Source: an unicellular cyanobacterium SU3
GTDB taxonomy: Bacteria > Cyanobacteriota > Cyanobacteriia > Cyanobacteriales > Microcystaceae
Direction of reading: 5' to 3'
Length of the DNA: 64,000 nucleotides
Assembly (NCBI GenBank): GCA_002172675.1
Contig: NETF01000173.1
Location: 1-64,000, forward strand
Numbering within the stretch: the first letter of the stretch is position 1; the number at the start of each line of letters is the position of its first letter. Position numbers and translations under genes: made by a program. Shown in pieces: positions 26,110 to 34,487 of this stretch. The notes under the pieces are model-generated. The model made no database searches and was not told the origin of the DNA. It saw only the letters and a program-made list of their open reading frames with translations.

Positions 26110-28821
26110 ATGGTACAAATTCATAACTCTGTTATCTCCCGTAACCAACTCAACGAAGTATTAGGCTGTACCTTATCTGAACAAGAATTTTCTTACTTAA
26201 GACAACACATTAAAGTCATTGAACCATCAGTAGGATTATTTTGGGAAACCACTAAAGCAGAAGCTGGACTTTACATTGTTGTTGGAGGTAAGTCGAGATT
26301 AGTCAATCAAGCTAACGAAAAAATCTGTAGCTTAGAAATAGGAGACACCTTTGGAGAATGCCGATTTTTTCCCGATGAAACCTTTGAATTCTATGCAATA
26401 AGGGCTGGTTTAAAGTCAAAACTATGTTATCTTTCTCCTGAGCTATTATTTCCTTTAATCCGTCAATACCCTCAAATCCAAGAACATTTTTATCAAAAAG
26501 CTCAACAGCATAATTATCAATTAAATCCCACCACTTCTGTACAGAAAACCATTGAGCTTGCGCTAAATTTGCCCTCAGAAAAACCAAGTCCTAAAGTAGC
26601 ACAAAAAGTTAATAAAGCGTATTTTCCTAGTCCGACTCAGCGAGTTGGTCATTTATTACAAAAAGTGTGGCGACGCTATCCCTTTTATGCTCAACAAAGT
26701 GCTTCAGATTGTGGAGCTGCTTGTTTAGCGATGATCGCCCGTTATTGGGGTAAGAAACTGAGTATTAATCGTCTTAGGGATATGGCTAATGTTGATAGAA
26801 ACGGAGCCTCTTTAAGGGGACTTTGCCATAGTGCAGAAAGTATCGGTTTTACCACTCGTCCGGTTAAAGCCAGTTTAGATAAATTAGCAGAACAACAACT
26901 TCCCGCCATTGCTCATTGGGAAGGAAAACATTACATTGTTGTTTACGAAATTACCAAAAAAGAAGTCATCATAGCTGATCCTGGGATTGGACAAAAAACC
27001 ATCACTCATGAAGAATTTAAACAAAATTGGACTGGTTACACTCTGTTATTAAAACCGACGGTTTCCTTAAAAGATACCAAAGAAAGCACGACTCCATTTT
27101 GGCAATTTTTTGAATTGATTAAACCTCATGGTTTAGTGATCTTTGAGATATTTATTGCCTCGTTATTCATCCAAATTTTTGGACTGATTACCCCTATTTT
27201 TACTCAATTAATTTTAGATCGAGTGGTGGTACAGCGATCCGAGGTTACATTACTAGCCATCGGATTAGGATTAATCATTTTTGGCTTATTTAAAGTAGCC
27301 ATGATGGGGTTACGTCAGTATTTATTAGATCATACCGCTAATAAAATTGACATTACTTTAATTGTGGCATTTATTAATCATACATTGCGCTTACCTTTGG
27401 GATTTTTTGAGTCACGTTATGTAGGGGATATTATCTCTCGTGTCCAGGAAAATCGCAAAATACGACAATTTTTAACTGGGGAAGCTTTATCAATTCTTTT
27501 GGATTTAATTACCGTTTTTATCTATGTAGGATTGATGTGGTGGTATAGCTGGAAAATGGCACTTCTTGCTTTGGCCATTGTTCCTCCCTTTGCTTTACTT
27601 GCTTTAGTTGCCACGCCTTTTTTAAAGAGAATTTCTCGAGAAATTTTCGGGGAAATGGTTACAGAACAAAGCTATCTAATTGAGGCTTTAAGTGGTATCC
27701 GAACAGTTAAATCGAGTGCTGTAGAAAGAAGTGTTCGTTGGCATTGGGAAGAACTATTACATAAAGAAATTACCACACAATTTTCTGGCCAAGTCATTGG
27801 TAATCGACTACAAATTTTTAGCAACACAATTGAAGCTTTAGCAACCACAGGATTACTCTGGTATGGTGCATGGTTAGTGATTCAAAATCAATTAACCATT
27901 GGTCAATTAGTGGCTTTTAATATGCTATTTGGTAATGTCATTAGTCCCTTTCAAAGACTGACAGTATTATGGGAACAATTACAAGAAGTGGTCATTGCTG
28001 TAGAAAGGCTTAATGATGTACTTGACTACGAACCAGAAGAAGATTTACAACAAGAATCACGACAAATATTACCTCGCATTCAAGGTAATATTCGCTTTGA
28101 TAATGTTACCTTTCGTTATCATCCAGAAAGTGACATAAATGTGCTAGAAAATCTTAGCTTTGAGATAAAACCCGGTCAAACCGTTGCCTTAGTTGGACGG
28201 AGTGGTTCAGGAAAAACTACCATTTCTAAACTGGTTTTAGGTCTGTATCCTGCTACTGATGGAAAAGTCTTAATTGATGGTCAGGATATTAATAGTTTAT
28301 CTCTGAGTTCTTTGAGACAACAAATCGGCGTAGTGGATCAAGATACCTTCCTTTTTGGAGGTACAATTCGAGAAAATATTGCTTTAGCCCATCCTGATTC
28401 TACCTTAGAAGAAATCATCGAAGCTGCTAAATTAGCAGGGGCCCATGAATTTATTGAAAAATTACCCATGGGATATGAAACCCAAATCGGAGAAGGGGGA
28501 GGAATGCTATCAGGAGGACAACGACAAAGACTAGCGATCGCCCGTGGTTTGTTAGGTAATCCTCGCCTGTTGATTTTAGACGAAGCTACCTCCCATTTAG
28601 ATGCAGAATCAGAGCGTATTATTCAAACAAATTTAAACTCAATTCTACGTCATCAAACGACTTTAGTGATTGCTCATCGCCTTTCTACTGTCAGAAAAGC
28701 AGACTTAATTTTAGTGTTAGATCGAGGGGTTTTAATTGAGAGTGGAACCCATGATCAATTAATGACGAAACGAGGTCATTATTATTATCTGAATCAACAA
28801 CAATTAGATATTGCCAATTAA
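26110..28821 (+). CDS. peptidase-containing ABC exporter (C39, with N-terminal CNB-like domain)
   Basis: 903 residues. Residues about 15-140 resemble a cyclic-nucleotide-binding fold (GLYIVVGGKSRLV, LEIGDTFGECRFF). A C39 protease follows at about 190-320, with catalytic Cys near 201 (SDCGAACLAMIARYWG) and His in GKHYIVVYEI, then DPGIG. The six-helix ABC domain spans about 330-610. The ATPase has GRSGSGKTT, LSGGQRQRLAIARG, LLILDEATSHLD and IAHRL. It should cut leaders after Gly-Gly and export the core peptide. It is the only C39 exporter in the island, so it probably serves several of the nine precursors. Confidence 0.95.
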   Translation: MVQIHNSVISRNQLNEVLGCTLSEQEFSYLRQHIKVIEPSVGLFWETTKAEAGLYIVVGGKSRLVNQANEKICSLEIGDTFGECRFFPDETFEFYAIRAGLKSKLCYLSPELLFPLIRQYPQIQEHFYQKAQQHNYQLNPTTSVQKTIELALNLPSEKPSPKVAQKVNKAYFPSPTQRVGHLLQKVWRRYPFYAQQSASDCGAACLAMIARYWGKKLSINRLRDMANVDRNGASLRGLCHSAESIGFTTRPVKASLDKLAEQQLPAIAHWEGKHYIVVYEITKKEVIIADPGIGQKTITHEEFKQNWTGYTLLLKPTVSLKDTKESTTPFWQFFELIKPHGLVIFEIFIASLFIQIFGLITPIFTQLILDRVVVQRSEVTLLAIGLGLIIFGLFKVAMMGLRQYLLDHTANKIDITLIVAFINHTLRLPLGFFESRYVGDIISRVQENRKIRQFLTGEALSILLDLITVFIYVGLMWWYSWKMALLALAIVPPFALLALVATPFLKRISREIFGEMVTEQSYLIEALSGIRTVKSSAVERSVRWHWEELLHKEITTQFSGQVIGNRLQIFSNTIEALATTGLLWYGAWLVIQNQLTIGQLVAFNMLFGNVISPFQRLTVLWEQLQEVVIAVERLNDVLDYEPEEDLQQESRQILPRIQGNIRFDNVTFRYHPESDINVLENLSFEIKPGQTVALVGRSGSGKTTISKLVLGLYPATDGKVLIDGQDINSLSLSSLRQQIGVVDQDTFLFGGTIRENIALAHPDSTLEEIIEAAKLAGAHEFIEKLPMGYETQIGEGGGMLSGGQRQRLAIARGLLGNPRLLILDEATSHLDAESERIIQTNLNSILRHQTTLVIAHRLSTVRKADLILVLDRGVLIESGTHDQLMTKRGHYYYLNQQQLDIAN

Positions 28822-28860
28822 TCTTTATTTGCCAACTTTTTGAATTTTTGGATCACAATT

Positions 28861-30408
28861 ATGACTAACTCAGCTAATAACGGACATCTTTCTTATCCAT
28901 CTCATGAAACATCCTTTACTCAAGATGAACTTATCTCTAAAAGCGAAGAATCTCAAACAAAAACAACAACGAATCATGCTGATGATTGGGCGAACTCAAC
29001 AAAAGAAATTCTTGATACTTTGCCCCATGTTTGGACGAGAGGACTCCTTTACTTTTTGGTCATTTTTGTAGGAATTGCTTTACCTTGGGCAATGTTAGCA
29101 AAAGTAGATGAAACAGGAACAGCAAAAGGTAAATTAGAACCTCAAGGAAAAACCCTTAAATTAGATGCGCCAGTGGAGGGAAAGGTATCTTTAATTAATA
29201 TCGAAGAAGGAGAAACCATAAAGGCTGGTGATAGATTAATGGAGATCGAATCTGACTTAATTAAAGCAGATTTAAAGCAACAACAAAATAAATTAGAAGG
29301 TCAAGAGCAAAGACTAAATCAATTAAAAATTTTGGCTAATCAATTACAATTAGTTTTTCAAACTCAACAACAACAAAATCAAGCTCAAAAGTTAGAAAAG
29401 TTAGCACAAGTTAATCAAGCAAAAGCTAATCTTGAGATGTTGAGAAATTCCTACAATTTGCAAAAGGAGGAAAAACAAGCACAAGTTAATCAAGCTAGAC
29501 AGGATTTAGAATATAGTCAAAAAGCGATTACATTAGCAGAAGTTCAGTTAGAAAATGCTCAAGAAGTTAAAGAACGTTATGATACGGCTATTAGTGAAGG
29601 AATCGTCTCACAAATTCAAGTCGTAGAAAAAGAAGACGCTCTGCAAGAAAGGAGAAAAGCTTATGAACAAACTAAGTCAGATATTGAGCAAGCTAAACAC
29701 CGTTTAGCAGAGCAAAAAAGTAGTTATAAAAATACGATAGAAAAAGCGAAAGCTGATATTACAGAAGCAGAATTACGTCTAAAAGAACAAGAGAATAGTT
29801 ATGATAGTTTAATGGGAAGTGCTGAACTTTCATTACTTGAAAATCAAGAGCAAATCAAAAATTTAGAAACAGAAATTACCACACTAAAATCAGACATAAA
29901 ACAGACAAAAAGTCAAATAGAAAGTTTACAATATCAGTTAAGTCAACGGATAATCAAAGCACCCATTGAAGGCACTGTTTTTGATTTACCCATTGATACA
30001 GAAGGAGCCGTTGTCCAACCAGGAACCCGAATTTTAGAAATTGCTCCTCAAGGAACAGCGTTAATTTTACAAGCAGAAATGGCAACCAGTGAAAGTGGTT
30101 CAGTGACTAAAGGAATGTCAGTAAAAATGAAGTTTGATGCCTTTCCTTTTCAAGACTATGGGGTAATTGAAGGAAAATTAATCCAGGTTTCTCCTACGAC
30201 AAAGGAGGTAGACACCCCCGATGGTAAAACCCTAGTTTATGACCTTACCATTGAGCTTAATCAGACTTGTATGCCTACTCCTGAAGACTGTATTAACTTG
30301 CGCCCTGGAGATACGGCAACGGCAGAGATTGTTGTGCGTCAGCGTCGTTTAATTGATTTTGTACTTGATCCCTTTAAGAAGTTACAAAACGGAGGTTTTA
30401 AACTTTAA
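28861..30408 (+). CDS. HlyD-family membrane fusion protein
   Basis: 515 residues from ATG 28861; a TTG frame from 28840 is less likely. One membrane helix (LLYFLVIFVGIALPWAMLAK) is followed by a split lipoyl domain (KLDAPVEGKVSLINIEEGETIKAG, then RIIKAPIEGTVFDLPI). Between the halves is a long coiled coil (about residues 150-370) and then a beta-barrel tail. It bridges the inner-membrane exporter to an outer-membrane channel of TolC type, which is not encoded here. The gap after the exporter is 39 bases, so the two form one operon. Confidence 0.93.
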   Translation: MTNSANNGHLSYPSHETSFTQDELISKSEESQTKTTTNHADDWANSTKEILDTLPHVWTRGLLYFLVIFVGIALPWAMLAKVDETGTAKGKLEPQGKTLKLDAPVEGKVSLINIEEGETIKAGDRLMEIESDLIKADLKQQQNKLEGQEQRLNQLKILANQLQLVFQTQQQQNQAQKLEKLAQVNQAKANLEMLRNSYNLQKEEKQAQVNQARQDLEYSQKAITLAEVQLENAQEVKERYDTAISEGIVSQIQVVEKEDALQERRKAYEQTKSDIEQAKHRLAEQKSSYKNTIEKAKADITEAELRLKEQENSYDSLMGSAELSLLENQEQIKNLETEITTLKSDIKQTKSQIESLQYQLSQRIIKAPIEGTVFDLPIDTEGAVVQPGTRILEIAPQGTALILQAEMATSESGSVTKGMSVKMKFDAFPFQDYGVIEGKLIQVSPTTKEVDTPDGKTLVYDLTIELNQTCMPTPEDCINLRPGDTATAEIVVRQRRLIDFVLDPFKKLQNGGFKL

Positions 30409-30519
30409 AAAGAATTCTAAATTGGTGATAATAAATAGCTTCAAAAACAATGAGTTTTTGAAGCTAACTAAGTTTTTGTTCAAACTTGCATTGTACTCTT
30501 TACTAGAAGAAAATGGCGA

Positions 30520-30663
30520 TTAAGCAAGTGCTATAACAATAGCAGGCATAGCTAGTAAATAACCACCTTTAATGATTTGCTGTTGTTTCAATGAAAGTTC
30601 GACTAATTGCTTTTTCTTTGAAGTTACTTCTAGATCAGTAATGATGATTTTATGATTAGTCAT
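30520..30663 (-). CDS. small Gly-Gly leader peptide precursor, 13-residue hydrophobic core
   Basis: 47 codons, previously easy to miss. The leader of 34 residues begins MTNHKIIITDLEV and ends QQQIIKGG; the core is YLLAMPAIVIALA. AGGAG lies eight bases upstream of the ATG. The core has no Cys, Ser or Thr, so lanthionine chemistry is ruled out. The short strongly hydrophobic core resembles signalling or small bacteriocin-like peptides. It is opposite in direction to the exporter operon and just downstream of hlyD. Processing by the C39 exporter is inferred from the GG site. Confidence 0.7.
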   Translation of the reverse strand: MTNHKIIITDLEVTSKKKQLVELSLKQQQIIKGGYLLAMPAIVIALA

Positions 30664-30824
30664 TGAAAAACTCCTACAGTTTGAAGAATAATTAATGATT
30701 AGGTAATGAGGATAGGAACTATCTTAATTTCTCATGAAAAAAATCAGAAATCAAAAACATAGTTAACCTCAAGAAAAAAACTCAAAAATATAGATTCATG
30801 TCAGATTTGATCTGACATGATATA

Positions 30825-31025
30825 CTATCGTGCAAAATATCCCATGGTAATTATGTCTCGGCTCAAACCTCCTTTGATATGTCTAACCTCTTGCACTGAA
30901 AGCTCTCTGAGATCATCTTCTAACTCCATAGTTTTTTGTCTTCTTGACCTTGCATTTTCTACTGACTCAGAAATGAGATCATCAAGCTGAATTTGAGTTA
31001 AATTTTCTGTCAATTTTTCCTTCAT
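30825..31025 (-). CDS. Gly-Gly leader peptide precursor (ESVxNAxxRRQ leader family)
   Basis: 66 residues. The leader contains LDDLISESVENARSRRQ and ends EVRHIKGG; the core is LSRDIITMGYFAR. AGGAGTTCCAT precedes the ATG. The leader resembles that of the 87-residue precursor at 39044-39307 (DLI.ESV.NA..RRQ, Gly-Gly) although the cores differ completely, so the two form one leader family at opposite ends of the island. The modifying enzyme is unknown; no enzyme gene is directly attached. Confidence 0.7.
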   Translation of the reverse strand: MKEKLTENLTQIQLDDLISESVENARSRRQKTMELEDDLRELSVQEVRHIKGGLSRDIITMGYFAR

Positions 31026-31282
31026 ATGGAACTCCTGATTTAATGGTAATAAGAGAAAATTTCCTTTTCTATATTTTTATTTATATCGATTTAAAAATCA
31101 AGATTTTTTTTGTACTTTTTTGACAAAAACATAACCAATTAATTCTATTTTTTTGAGTAAATTTATCCAATATTTTAGAGATCATCTCTCAAATAGTAGA
31201 TAAAAATCAAGAATTTTTCAATTTAAACTGAAGTTTAGAGAAACAACTCAATCAATTATTTCTTATTAAAATAAAAAGGTTG

Positions 31283-31357
31283 AGAGACTGTTTCTAAAGA
31301 CAACATTAAGTAGAGTTCGCTACACTTATCTGAAAATTTATTTTACAAACAGTCTCT
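31283..31357. repeat. MITE-like inverted-repeat element
   Basis: AGAGACTGTTTCTAAA (31283-31298) and its inverse TTTACAAACAGTCTCT (31342-31357) are 16-bp terminal inverted repeats with one mismatch. They enclose about 43 bases of AT-rich DNA with no coding. The size and ends are those of a miniature transposable element, lying between a precursor gene and the PpiC gene. Confidence 0.5.
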
Positions 31358-31512
31358 TAGATTACTATTTATCATTGCTTTAAGTCATAGATGTTTTAGT
31401 TCATTGAGCAAGAGTGTTCATTAAATAGATAACGCTCAAAAGACTGAATTTACAAATTATTTCTCCTTGCTATATTATAAAGAGATAGAAATTTTGGACT
31501 TACATCATAATT

Positions 31513-32244
31513 ATGTCGTTAACTATTACTATTACTGATGAAGAGATTATCAAACAAGTTAAGTTATCTGGTAAAATGCCAGAGATTGTAGAGGGCATTA
31601 TTAATCGTCAAATTGTTCTTAGAGAAGCAAATAAAGCAAACATTGAAGTAGATACCGCAGAGATTCAACAGGCAGCCGATCAGTTTCGCTTAGGGAAAAA
31701 CCTTCAAAGTGCTGAAGATACCCATAAATGGTTAGAAAAAAACCAGCTTTCTGTAGATGATTTTGAAGAAATGCTTTACTTTAGTGTTCTTTCTGGGAAG
31801 TTAGCTAATCATCTTTTTGCTAATCAAGCTGAACCTTATTTTTATGAGCATCAGTTGGATTATGCTGAAGTGGTAATGTATGAGGTGATTGTCGATGATG
31901 AAGACTTAGCAATGGAGTTATATTATGCTATAGATGAGGAAGAAATAAGTTTTTGGGATGTAGCTCATCAATACATAGAAGATATAGAATTAAGACGTAA
32001 GGGGGGATATTTAGGAAGGGTTAAACGTCAAGATTTAAAACCTGAAATTTCGGCGGCTGTTTTTGCGACAAACCCACCTCAGTTATTGAAGCCTATTATG
32101 ACTTCCCAGGGATTTCATTTAATATTAGTTGAAGCCTTGATTAATCATGAGATAAATTCTGATATAAGCTATCAGATTATATATAAGTTATTTTGTGAAT
32201 GGCAACAGCAACAATCCCAGCAAATAGAAATTATTACTGATTGA
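31513..32244 (+). CDS. parvulin (PpiC)-like peptidyl-prolyl isomerase/chaperone
   Basis: 243 residues, no signal peptide, so cytoplasmic. A SurA-like helical N-terminal part (ITDEEIIKQVKLSGKMPEIVEGIINRQIV) is followed from about residue 120 by a parvulin-like domain with ELRRKGGYLGRVKRQDLKPEISAAVF and the late ITSQGFHLILVE-type strand (MTSQGFHLILVEAL). Such proteins recur beside C39 exporters and HlyD in cyanobacteria and may keep precursor peptides unfolded for export (inference). A terminator-like hairpin lies downstream at 32317-32338. Confidence 0.85.
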   Translation: MSLTITITDEEIIKQVKLSGKMPEIVEGIINRQIVLREANKANIEVDTAEIQQAADQFRLGKNLQSAEDTHKWLEKNQLSVDDFEEMLYFSVLSGKLANHLFANQAEPYFYEHQLDYAEVVMYEVIVDDEDLAMELYYAIDEEEISFWDVAHQYIEDIELRRKGGYLGRVKRQDLKPEISAAVFATNPPQLLKPIMTSQGFHLILVEALINHEINSDISYQIIYKLFCEWQQQQSQQIEIITD

Positions 32245-32316
32245 CAATCCAGAGAGTTTTTTTTAGGAACATTTAGCTTTCTAAATATGTTTTCATAGAA
32301 CTAATCACACAGAATA

Positions 32317-32338
32317 GGGACGTTGTATAAAACGTCCC
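32317..32338. terminator. hairpin between convergent ppiC and precursor genes
   Basis: GGGACGTT (32317-32324) and AACGTCCC (32331-32338) form an 8-bp stem with a 6-base loop in the gap between the end of the PpiC gene and the end of the last STTxC precursor. It may terminate transcription from either side, though T tracts are weak. Confidence 0.55.
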
Positions 32339-32390
32339 CATACTAATAGTTTAATTAAACTTTTTGAGTAGAATCTACTATCCTACTTTG

Positions 32391-32546
32391 TTACAGTAGC
32401 AGAAGAATAATAGCATAGCAAGGAGTGGTAGAACCCCCATGAGTTGTCTTAATTTGTTCATCAGTCAGTTCAGTCATGAAGCTTTCAGAATCATTGAACA
32501 AATCGGAACCAACGGGGTTTAAGTTAGAAATTTTGATGTCAGCCAT
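32391..32546 (-). CDS. STTxC-core RiPP precursor 1 (lanthipeptide-like)
   Basis: 51 residues, too short for most gene finders. The 38-residue leader starts MADIKISNLNPVGSD, continues with NDSESFMTELTDEQIKT, and ends THGG. The core is STTPCYAIILLLL. Ser1, Thr2 and Thr3 are the only hydroxyl residues and Cys5 the only thiol, so one small (methyl)lanthionine ring is possible. GGAGGAAATC precedes the ATG. The leader is nearly identical to the next two genes while the core differs, a hallmark of RiPP precursor families. The kinase and HopA1 genes are upstream on the same strand. Confidence 0.88.
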   Translation of the reverse strand: MADIKISNLNPVGSDLFNDSESFMTELTDEQIKTTHGGSTTPCYAIILLLL

Positions 32547-32586
32547 TGTTAGATTTCCTCCAAAAAAATGATTAATGATCTAATGA

Positions 32587-32748
32587 TTATTGAGCAAGCA
32601 AATAACCGATAGCAATATAACAAATAGCGGTAGAACCCCCATGAGTTGTCTTAATTTGTTCATCAGTCAGTTCAGTCATGAAGCTTTCAGAATCATTGAA
32701 AAAGTCAGAACCAGCGGGGTTTAAATTAGAAATTTTGATGTCAGCCAT
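32587..32748 (-). CDS. STTxC-core RiPP precursor 2
   Basis: 53 residues. The leader differs from copy 1 only at position 12 (Ala for Val) and 16 (Phe for Leu); it again ends THGG. The core is STAICYIAIGYLLAQ, keeping Ser1, Thr2 and Cys5 but with Ala at 3. GGAGGAAATC ribosome site. The strong DNA identity of leaders and upstream regions shows recent tandem duplication, with change focused on the core after Cys5. Confidence 0.88.
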   Translation of the reverse strand: MADIKISNLNPAGSDFFNDSESFMTELTDEQIKTTHGGSTAICYIAIGYLLAQ

Positions 32749-32786
32749 TTTTAGATTTCCTCCAAAAAAAATGATTAATTAACTAA

Positions 32787-32951
32787 TTATTTTTTAGCGA
32801 TTAAATAACCAATAACCACATAACAAACAGTGGTAGAACCCCCATGGGTTGTCTTAATTTGTTCATCAGTCAGTTCAGTCATGAAACTTTCAGAATCATT
32901 GAAAAAGTCAGAACCAACGGGGTTTAAGTTAGAAATTTTGATGTCAGCCAT
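32787..32951 (-). CDS. STTxC-core RiPP precursor 3
   Basis: 54 residues. The leader is as in the other two (Val12, Phe16), ending THGG. The core is STTVCYVVIGYLIAKK, with two Lys at the end, so it would be the most amphipathic of the three. It is the first of the three on its strand, and the gap of about 390 bases to the HopA1 gene holds a terminator, so the three precursors probably have their own promoter. Confidence 0.88.
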   Translation of the reverse strand: MADIKISNLNPVGSDFFNDSESFMTELTDEQIKTTHGGSTTVCYVVIGYLIAKK

Positions 32952-33222
32952 TGTTAGATTTTATCCTCAGAAAAATGTTTGATTCATTTGACTCTTTTAT
33001 TATAGGCTTACTGTTTTTATAAAGCAACACTTTTTACTGGTTAAAAAAGAAAAAAAACTTACAAATAAATGTCTTATTTATAGCTAAAAAGCTGATTAAT
33101 TCATTCTTTTTTCTAAAGTTACCCTCTGAAGGTTTACACTATCTTTTGATAATAGTCAAAAATTAAAACAATTGTTTCTTTTTTGTTATTTTTAAACTTA
33201 TGTTTTATCTCAATAAAAAATA

Positions 33223-33246
33223 AGACTCAAGTCTACACTTGAGTCT
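33223..33246 (-). terminator. rho-independent terminator of the kinase/HopA1 operon
   Basis: AGACTCAAGT (33223-33232) and ACTTGAGTCT (33237-33246) form a perfect 10-bp stem with a 4-base loop. On the minus strand the hairpin is followed by TATTTTTTATTG. It lies about 90 bases after the HopA1-family stop codon and separates the enzymes from the three tandem precursors. The remainder of 32952-33338 is AT-rich and without frames. Confidence 0.8.
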
Positions 33247-33338
33247 ATAAAGAGAAGATGAAGAAAGCGAACCATAATCTTAAAACTAAAAGGTTTATCT
33301 TTCAATTTTAGATTCACTAATTATTCTCTCAGTCAATA

Positions 33339-34463
33339 TTACTTAATTCCCATGACGGTTGTAGCATAGATATTTTCAGACTGAGGATTAAGATAGCTAT
33401 ATTGTAAATTAATTCCTAGCCGAGAAAATTGTTGAAAAATAGCCATCATTTTTCCTTCTGGAGAATTATCTCCATTGTATAAACTCTCTAGTAACCCATT
33501 AGCAATTATTTGACAACGATTCATGCCAAAACTTTCTTTTTCAAAAATCTTTTGATTCGGTTCTTCTGCTAATCCTAATCCTTGTGCAAGCTTTAGGGTA
33601 AATAAAGGAATTTCTGCCTTGAAATAGCCTTGATATTCGTTATATATGTTACCTAAAATTTCTCTAACTAATAGATAATGTTTTTTGTCAAAATATAACA
33701 CGCCAGAATCATGACGCTGGTAATCATTTGGATTGTACAAAACCTTAAAGCTAAAGGGAATTCTCCCTTTATTTAGCTCCTTAGTTAAACTTTTCATTAC
33801 TTTAATAGATCCCAAAGAAGTCAAATTAAAGTAAATGCGAACAATGACTGATTGATTAGAGTTAAATTGGGGGGTTTGTGGTCCTTGATTTCCCACTGCC
33901 ACATAAAAGCCATTTTGTACTAAGTTCTTAGGCAGTTTTATGGCAACTTTATCTCCTACAATAGCTAACTTTTCACAATCTTGTAAATGAGTTTCTCGGT
34001 CAATATAGAGTTTCAAGTCTCCTTTATTAACTATTAAACCTCCCTCATTTTCTTCTTTAATAATTAACCAATCTGAATCAAAGTAACCTTCTCCTTGATT
34101 ACTCTCATGTAATTGATGATAAAATTCTAAATCCACCCCTAAGAATGTATTATTTTCTAGATCAATTGGCTTATTACTTGATTCTTGGTCAAGTGCTAAA
34201 GAAGTTCGCATGGAGCCATTATAATAGATTCCATAAAGAAAACTTTGTACCTGTAAACTCAAATATTTTTGCTTAATGTGTTTCGGAATATTTTGAAAAC
34301 GAGCAACAACTTCTGCGGGCAATTCAAAAGGTTTATAATCAGGATGATAAATGGAAAAATTGGACTTAATTTCTACTTTGTTAACAATATCAATGAGAAC
34401 ATTAAGTAATTTTTCATCAATTTTATTAGACTGTTGCTCAGAAATAGATTCGAGTAATTGCAT
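33339..34463 (-). CDS. HopA1-family protein, probable RiPP phospho-Ser/Thr lyase
   Basis: 374 residues, no signal peptide or membrane segment. The HopA1-type core is the stretch with GRIPFSFKVLYNPNDYQRHDSG, then YFDKKHYLLV and PLFTLKLAQGLGLAEEP, then FGMNRCQIIANGLLESL. In class V lanthipeptide (LxmY) and thioamitide (TvaD) pathways HopA1 proteins eliminate phosphate from phospho-Ser/Thr made by a partner kinase. That kinase-like gene lies 24 bases upstream, in the same operon. Assignment rests on family resemblance plus this pairing. It is unlikely to be a type III effector, because no secretion system is present. Confidence 0.8.
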   Translation of the reverse strand: MQLLESISEQQSNKIDEKLLNVLIDIVNKVEIKSNFSIYHPDYKPFELPAEVVARFQNIPKHIKQKYLSLQVQSFLYGIYYNGSMRTSLALDQESSNKPIDLENNTFLGVDLEFYHQLHESNQGEGYFDSDWLIIKEENEGGLIVNKGDLKLYIDRETHLQDCEKLAIVGDKVAIKLPKNLVQNGFYVAVGNQGPQTPQFNSNQSVIVRIYFNLTSLGSIKVMKSLTKELNKGRIPFSFKVLYNPNDYQRHDSGVLYFDKKHYLLVREILGNIYNEYQGYFKAEIPLFTLKLAQGLGLAEEPNQKIFEKESFGMNRCQIIANGLLESLYNGDNSPEGKMMAIFQQFSRLGINLQYSYLNPQSENIYATTVMGIK

Positions 34464-34487
34464 AGTTATTTTACCTTAAAAAGTGAC

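Noticed and set aside
33339-34463. Type III secretion effector HopA1
   Set aside because: No secretion system is present; the gene is paired with a kinase and precursors, as in RiPP pathways.
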